Shown piece by piece: positions 58,777-64,000 of a stretch of 64,000 nt of DNA (positions are counted from its first letter, which is position 1; every line of letters starts with the position of its first letter). A program made the translations under genes and the position numbers. The stretch is from Cryptomeria japonica. Lineage: Eukaryota; Streptophyta; Pinopsida; Cupressales; Cupressaceae. Location: NCBI RefSeq assembly GCF_030272615.1, contig NC_081414.1, forward strand, positions 659,842,438 to 659,906,437. The letters run 5' to 3'. The notes under the pieces are model-generated. The model was given only the letters and a program-made list of their open reading frames with translations. It was not told the origin of the DNA and searched no databases.

Positions 58777-59579
58777 CTTTATCTATTCCCATTTTTTGTG
58801 AATCCATTAAGAATTCATTATTAAACATTTGCAAAGAACTTCAAGGCTAAATATAAATCATCAAGCATTGTGGAGAAAAGTCATGCCAATTTTATTGTAA
58901 GCATGTGTGTGTGATTAGGGTTTTATCATGTTCATGCCATTTCATACAACATTTGTGATTATATTCAAAGAGCATTACATCATCAACAATATTTGTAGAT
59001 ATGAGGTATATTTCCTTAAATAATTGTTTTAGTATTTGCATTACTTGATTCAAGGTTGATTCCAAACTGAGGTTTGACTTAGGTAAACCTCTATTCCCAA
59101 CATATTTCTCCTTCTCTTTATGTGTAGGAACTGGTATAGAGCTGTAATCAGGAGGATCAACATAATTCGTAGAGATGAATAGGCTCCACTTTTGATAGAG
59201 GAAAATTCAGAGGACCATGGAAAATTGATACTACCTGGTCTCGAAAAACTAGCTGGTATTTATAGGAACGGATCTGAAACATATTATTTTTCTCAGATCC
59301 AATTTGGTGGCTCCATGGGACATCTATAGCTTAATTTTTTTATTAGAATACCTCCATAATCACCAATTTTTTCCTAATTTCACAAATTCTCTAGTTCAAC
59401 TTAGAAAGAGGGAGTCAAACCCTAAACTATTGAATCTAATCAGAAATCTTAGCCCTTTCCATAACTGGAATGAGGCTAGATGTATTAGGTTCTCCTCTCT
59501 TTCAATGTATTGGCTAATTTGGTTAATTAGTGGTCTTATCCTACTTGGTGAGACCCTAGTTCCAAATTTTACCTCTACA
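58777..59579 (+). repeat. Element A 3' LTR, second part
   Basis: Matches 34347-35128 and ends ACCTCTACA at 59579, followed by ACAAG. Because 34347-34361 partly duplicates LINE target DNA, the match is clearest from 58850. Confidence 0.87.
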
Positions 59580-59584
59580 ACAAG

Positions 59585-59879
59585 AAAGAGCACACAAAAT
59601 AACAAGTTTGCAAGTGAACAAAATAAACTCAACAACCCATTTTATTTATTGTATCCACCAACTAGGGTTGGATTGCCATAAATGCATTTAATCATTTTTA
59701 ACTGAAAAATTGGTACTCTATTTTATTGATTTTCACAAAAAAAAACACTTTGGAACAAAGAAACCATTTGATAACCTCTAAAAATATACTCCTAACCTCT
59801 GCCATGTTGAAAAAAATCGGCATCCAAACCACAAGGGGGTACACATGATATGCATTTAGTTCTCTCCCTCAACCAATGC
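59585..59879. other. Flank of element A, no gene seen
   Basis: AT-rich sequence continuous, before the insertion of element A, with 26121-27842. It would be the region just upstream of the minus-strand ORF starting at 27768. Confidence 0.5.
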
Positions 59880-60250
59880 ACATATGTTTAATTTCTGAAA
59901 GAGGAATCAACGCCAATGGTAGGTGCAGATCCATCCTTAGTATTTTCCTCCACATTTCCATCAGATTTCCTTACCCACATATTTTTCATCTTCTCCTTTT
60001 CCACATTAACATCAATCTTGTTTTTCGGATCATTTCTTCCTTTGTAGAATTTGGCAATATGTCTAAATTTGTTATAGTTGTAGTGCATCAAACCTTATTG
60101 TGAACCATTTCATTTTTTATTTCCATTCCTTTTGAAATTAGACCTACACTCAATAACCTTGTACCCATACATGTTGCAAGAATAGAAATATCCATTGAAA
60201 GATTGATCATTTAAGTCATAATTAGTATTTTTATATCCATTTCAATTCAT
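59880..60250 (-). pseudogene. Sirevirus-like gag fragment with two knuckle remnants
   Basis: On the minus strand, FNGYFYSCNMYGYKVIECRS and HYNYNKFRHIAKFYKGR are two successive zinc knuckles in which cysteines read Y and conserved H and G positions are altered. Two knuckles in gag are typical of Sirevirus and related copia. TGT-to-TAT changes account for the Cys-to-Tyr losses. Only this part of gag remains. Confidence 0.65.
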
Positions 60251-60274
60251 CCTACTTTTGTATTCATTTGATTT

Positions 60275-61355
60275 TGTTGAATGTTCTAGATAACTAAGAG
60301 GGGGGGGGAGGTGAATTAGTTATCCAATAAAACCTATTAACTTTTTCACAAAAATAAATCTAACAAATATAGATTTTAAATTGCACAAACATAAACAGAT
60401 AATATCATGAAAAGAACACACACAAAAGACACCGGATATGATGTGGAAAACCCAAGAAGGGAAAAACCATGGAGAATGTTAGTTCTTAATATAAAAACAC
60501 ATATTAGGGTGACATCAGTTAAGGGGATTTTTACAAGATGTCTCACTGCCAGAATTGCTCATTGCAGGTGGGCTCACTGCCCAACTAAAGCCAGCAAAAA
60601 AAGGAGGGCTCACTACCTAGAGGAAGAAAGAAAGAATCCACCACAAGAGGCATAACTACCACTCTACTGCAATGTTGGAAGAAACTATAAGCTCACTGCC
60701 ACTAGCACTAAACAACATCAGAAAACAACCACACTGGTGAACCACTTTTCACTGCCAGGGATAGGTCTTCCTTTTAGAATCAACTTCCTTCTGCTAAACC
60801 TTCTTCTTGATTTTTTTTCATTACAAGTAATCTTTATATATACCAATCTCAAAAATATATCATTCAAGTTGGCCAAAGGATATAATAAAACATAATTAAA
60901 AAATAGGTCTCTACTAAGCATTCCTATGGTGGAAAGGAATGAAAATTAGACCACACCACAATGCAATAACACATTACCATATGCCACAAACACCAGACCA
61001 AAATATAGAGCATCCGGGGAGAATTCAGACTGAGAAACATCATGATCAAAAACACATTTCTGGAGTGCAACAACACCTGTCAAGATATAATAACATAGAC
61101 ACATGTATGAATATTATAATCCCAAATGCATAAGAAAACATGAAATGTAGATCAATCCAGGCCTTTGAAAATCTTGAATATTCTGATTACTGCATAGACT
61201 TATGGAGCACCAAAATTCTCATATTGCCAATACATGATTTTGCATTATACATACCTATCTTCCATTATTTGAAATACAACATACATACCTATCTTCCACA
61301 TCAATCTGGACCTCTAGATTGACATCAATAACAACATAGACAAGTAATTATAACA
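60275..61355 (-). repeat. Copia 3' LTR (minus strand)
   Basis: On the minus strand it follows a purine tract (AAAGGGGAGAT, 61372-61362), begins near TGTTATAATTAC (61355) and ends GAACATTCAACA (60275), with the C-rich CCCCCCCCCTCTTAG motif near its end. It belongs to the RNase H remnant at 61682-62320. Words of the type GCTCACTGCC repeat at 60540-60770. Confidence 0.65.
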
Positions 61356-61681
61356 ATATGTATCTCCCCTTTGTCATTCATTGCAACATTCATCAATGAC
61401 AAACAACATGTTCAAAAATACTTCTCAAACACTTGTCCTCCTTAGAAAGATATACTTCCAAATTCATCAAACATAAGCTTCTCACACTTCTCCTCAATCT
61501 TATCCCCCTTTGACATCAAGGACAAAGGTAGAGAGCAACATAGCTCAAAAACCACTTTTCTCCACCTAAGAGGAAGCCCCAATCATTATCCTAGAGAGAA
61601 ATATGCATGAATTATCCTAGACTAATGCACTATCAAATGCACTTAGTTCAAACTAGGAAGGAGAATTACCCCTAAAAATTG
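61356..61681 (-). promoter_or_regulatory. Copia 3' region with purine tracts
   Basis: Two minus-strand purine tracts (AAAGGGGGATA near 61511 and AAAGGGGAGAT near 61372) lie between RNase H and the LTR, again the multiple-tract arrangement of Sireviruses. Confidence 0.6.
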
Positions 61682-62325
61682 CTAGAGATACTCAAATGTA
61701 TCCTTGCACAATGCTTTTGTGAAAATATTTGTAACTTGCTCTTTGGTAGGGACATATTCAAGTTTCACTTCATTGTCCACTACTTTCTCTTTCAAGAAAT
61801 GATACCAAATAGAAATATGATTTGTTAGAGATATTGATTGTACTTGTATTATCACACATGATTGAGATGGATTCATCAAACATTGGGCCAATATCCTTCA
61901 ATGTTTTGTTTCATCCAAAGCACTTGAGTACAATATGAATTAGCTGCAATATATTGATCTTCTATTGTTGACAAAGATATCAAATACCACTTCTTACTTA
62001 GCCATGCCACTAACCGGAAGGCAAGGAAACAAATTCACCACTTGTACTTTTTTTGTCATCAACACTTCCTGCCCAATCTACATCAATATAAGATTTCAAT
62101 GTGAAATATAACCCTAAGGGGTACCAAAATCCATAGTCTTTTGTTCCTTCCAAGTATATGAATATCCTTTTTACTACAACATGTGACTCTTTTGGTTCTT
62201 TCAGAAATCTTGCTGCAAGACAAACAACATACATGATATCTGGTTTAGTAGAAGTCAAATATAACAATCCTCTAATCATTGATCTATATTTGCTTGCATC
62301 TAATAGTTTTGATACTTAATATAAG
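61682..62325 (-). pseudogene. Copia RNase H fragment
   Basis: Minus-strand runs 62279-62010 (MIRGLLYLTSTKPDIMYVVC; DVDWAGSVDDKKSTSGEFV) and 61891-61682 (HFLKEKVVDNEVKLEYVPTK; TNIFTKALCKDTFEYL), linked by frameshifts and stops. This is the C-terminal end of a copia polyprotein. Upstream domains are cut off at about 62325 by the next LTR. Confidence 0.85.
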
Positions 62326-62334
62326 TACAGATCC

Positions 62335-63768
62335 AATAGCCAACAAGATGAGAGGGGGGGGTGAATCATACAAAATTATTCATCCATAAAAACATCAGAT
62401 TCAACCTCGGTAACATATATCAGTCATATAATAAAAACTTTCAAACAAGCAAACTCAAAAGCATATGAACAATATAAACCTCATAACACCAGATCTAACG
62501 TGGAAACCCAAATAGGGAAAAACCACTGTGGGATTTCAGAACCACTAAGAAATATACTCTTCTAGAGTATGCTCGGTTAAAAGCCAATCTTGTTAAAGAT
62601 TACAAAACACATTGCTAGATGTGACCCGGTTAAGGGATTTCCCTCAGATCTGTTAGGATCTTCACTTTGTTAGAAGTGACCTTGTCAAAGGATTTCAAAC
62701 ACTCATTTAGAATGTCACCTTGTTAGATGATTTACATATAAGATTGTTAAGTCCACTCGGTTAAGAGATTTCCTATCACTTTCACAAAATAACAGTAATA
62801 CAATCTATCTGCAACTTCACATCTAAAATGCTAAAGCAGATTCCTATTTGTTCAATACAATCTAGACATAGAACTAATCTTGTCTATCTACTGGGCATCA
62901 ATACTCTGTTATTCTAACAGGTCTTCAAGCTTCTGTGCTCAGTAATCACTATGTAGCATCCCTGTGCATACACTTGCTCGCATACATTGTTTATTAACAA
63001 TTCCTTATTTATAAACAATCTTCTAACCGCTTAATCTCCTTGATCACATTTCCCATGATCAATCATAGCCATCAGATCTTCAATCTTGTCCAGGTTCATT
63101 GTATCTTTTGATCTAAAAATGTTTTACCCCACCTCGGAACTTGCACATTAATCTTGGAACTTGTGTTAGGGTAATGCGGTTCAATCTGAGCTATAGATCT
63201 TCTTGCTGACTTTCCATTGCCTTAGATTCGTTAACAAACTTTTTCTACAGCTTGCCAATCATTGATCTGCTCCAGCTCATCAGCATCTTTTATTAAATAT
63301 CACATGTAAACATTTAATGCATTTTGTTATAGCTCGGTTGCAACTCGGTGAATACTAAACTTTACTCGGTAGACATTCTATCTTTATTAACCGACTGCAA
63401 TAACCTTAGTGTTTACCAACTAGGTTCTTTGCTTGATAACATAGTATAGTATTAACCTTTACATTTTACAACATATGTATGATGTTAGAACAATCTAAAA
63501 CATCAAGATATCATCATTGTCTGACTAGGTAGAGTTTCCCATTGAATAACTTATCCCTTTATTCATCATATTCTTTCCTGTGTCTTTACCGACTTCTTTA
63601 TAATCTTCATATCATATTTCTTAAGATATGGCAACATCATACTGAATTAGAAAATTAATTTCTTGACATCAATGACAAAATAATAATATCAAGACAGTAA
63701 AACATCTTTAATCAGTTATGTCCATAATCATCAATAACCTTCTCAATATCCTTGTAATATTGCCAACA
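62335..63768 (-). repeat. 3' LTR of a Sirevirus-like copia at the right edge
   Basis: On the minus strand it begins TGTTGGCAATATTACAAGGA (63768) right after the purine tract AAAGGGGGAGAT. Near its end is GTATGATTCACCCCCCCCTC (about 62360). The left boundary is uncertain within 62320-62350. Degenerate repeats of about 60 bp with GGTTAAGGGATTTCC-like cores lie at 62560-62790. Confidence 0.7.
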
Positions 63769-64000
63769 ATCTCCCCCTTTGGCATTGATGGCAAAACCAA
63801 TTGATTTGACCATTAAGAATTCAGATTGCTGTGATTCTGAAATGCTGAAATGCTCTCCCCCATACATCAGACTTCTCTTCTGTTTGTTTTAATTTGTAGT
63901 CTTTTCTTAGTTTTCTCCCCCTAGGTAGGTTTTATCCTTCTTGGTCTTCTCCTTGGTCTTCTCCCCCTTTGACAACAATGCCAAAAAGAATAGGACTAAA
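63769..64000 (-). mobile_element. 3' end of copia interior, runs off the window
   Basis: Minus-strand purine tracts at 63769-63780, near 63918 and near 63970 (GGGGGAGAA) mark the region upstream of the LTR at 63768. The coding part lies beyond the right edge. Confidence 0.65.

Larger units (their letters stand above)
27848..59579 (+). mobile_element. Element A: non-autonomous LTR retrotransposon, nested
   Basis: The 5' LTR is 27848-28303 plus 34347-35128; the 3' LTR is 46196-46620 plus 58777-59579. Both begin TGTAGCATCATAAATT and end CCTCTA(C/T)A. Flanking 5-mers GCAAG (27843-27847) and ACAAG (59580-59584) are a near-perfect target duplication. A PBS (TGGTGAACCC) follows the 5' LTR and AAAGTGGGAGCTAAA precedes the 3' LTR. 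Without the later inserts the element is about 6.3 kb: LTRs about 1.2 kb, interior about 3.8 kb. The interior has only the acidic ORF at 35500-36844; RT and integrase are absent. It is related to element B by primer site, purine tract and protein motifs. Three later insertions interrupt it. Confidence 0.85.

Noticed and set aside
1-64000. tRNA genes at TGGTATCAGAGC sites, and CRISPR-like arrays
   Set aside because: The tRNA-like words are primer-binding sites beside LTRs without a cloverleaf. The spaced repeats (24145-24415) are degenerate and irregular and lie in a plant retroelement.

Overview
The window reads as repeat-dense nuclear DNA from a seed plant with a large genome. Nested Ty3/gypsy, Ty1/copia and LINE insertions with almost no single-copy DNA suggest a gymnosperm, but that is inference. 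I find no intact cellular gene, rRNA, tRNA or CRISPR array. Nearly everything is retrotransposon, mostly decayed by stop codons that look like C-to-T changes on the coding strand.

Layout. 1-6194: a decayed, unrecognised minus-strand ORF, split by a Ty3/gypsy body (2123-5458) that has no LTRs and no integrase; a 106-bp duplication of ORF sequence flanks the insert. 6301 onward: candidate start of a long LTR, with a GC-rich repeat island and a (TA)n tract. 9872-26120: a complete 16.2-kb Tat-lineage Ty3/gypsy element (TSD AATAC, LTRs about 0.78 kb, PBS, PPT). It carries gag, protease, a G-patch-like segment, RT, two RNase H domains and integrase. Between integrase and the 3' LTR lies an antisense plant-mobile-domain (PMD) gene with its own start codon, TATA-like box and one apparent 824-bp intron. 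26121-27842: flanking DNA with a second unrecognised minus-strand ORF.

27848-59579: LTR element A (near-perfect TSD GCAAG/ACAAG), a non-autonomous element opened by three later insertions. A LINE (28304-34346) lies in its 5' LTR, a Sirevirus-like copia element (37876-45094, TSD TTCCC) in its interior, and a palindromic cluster of head-to-head copia-type LTRs (46621-58776) in its 3' LTR. That cluster was itself hit by a solo LTR (49834-50724) and by element B (51006-58701, perfect TSD AAGAC, two 1,701-bp LTRs). B has one uninterrupted 1,019-codon ORF with an acidic repeat domain, a retroviral-type protease fold and a G-patch-like segment, but no RT or integrase. A and B share primer site, polypurine tract and protein motifs, so I treat them as one family of non-autonomous Tat relatives. 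59585-64000: minus-strand Sirevirus-like fragments (gag zinc knuckles, an RNase H tail with its 3' LTR, and the 3' LTR of an element running off the right edge).

Most notable: the apparently spliced antisense PMD gene and the repeat motif its intron shares with the element's sense leader; the A/B family with its intact long ORF; the palindromic LTR cluster; and the almost exclusively C-to-T pattern of stop codons. All of this comes from reading and hand comparison; no database search was possible.
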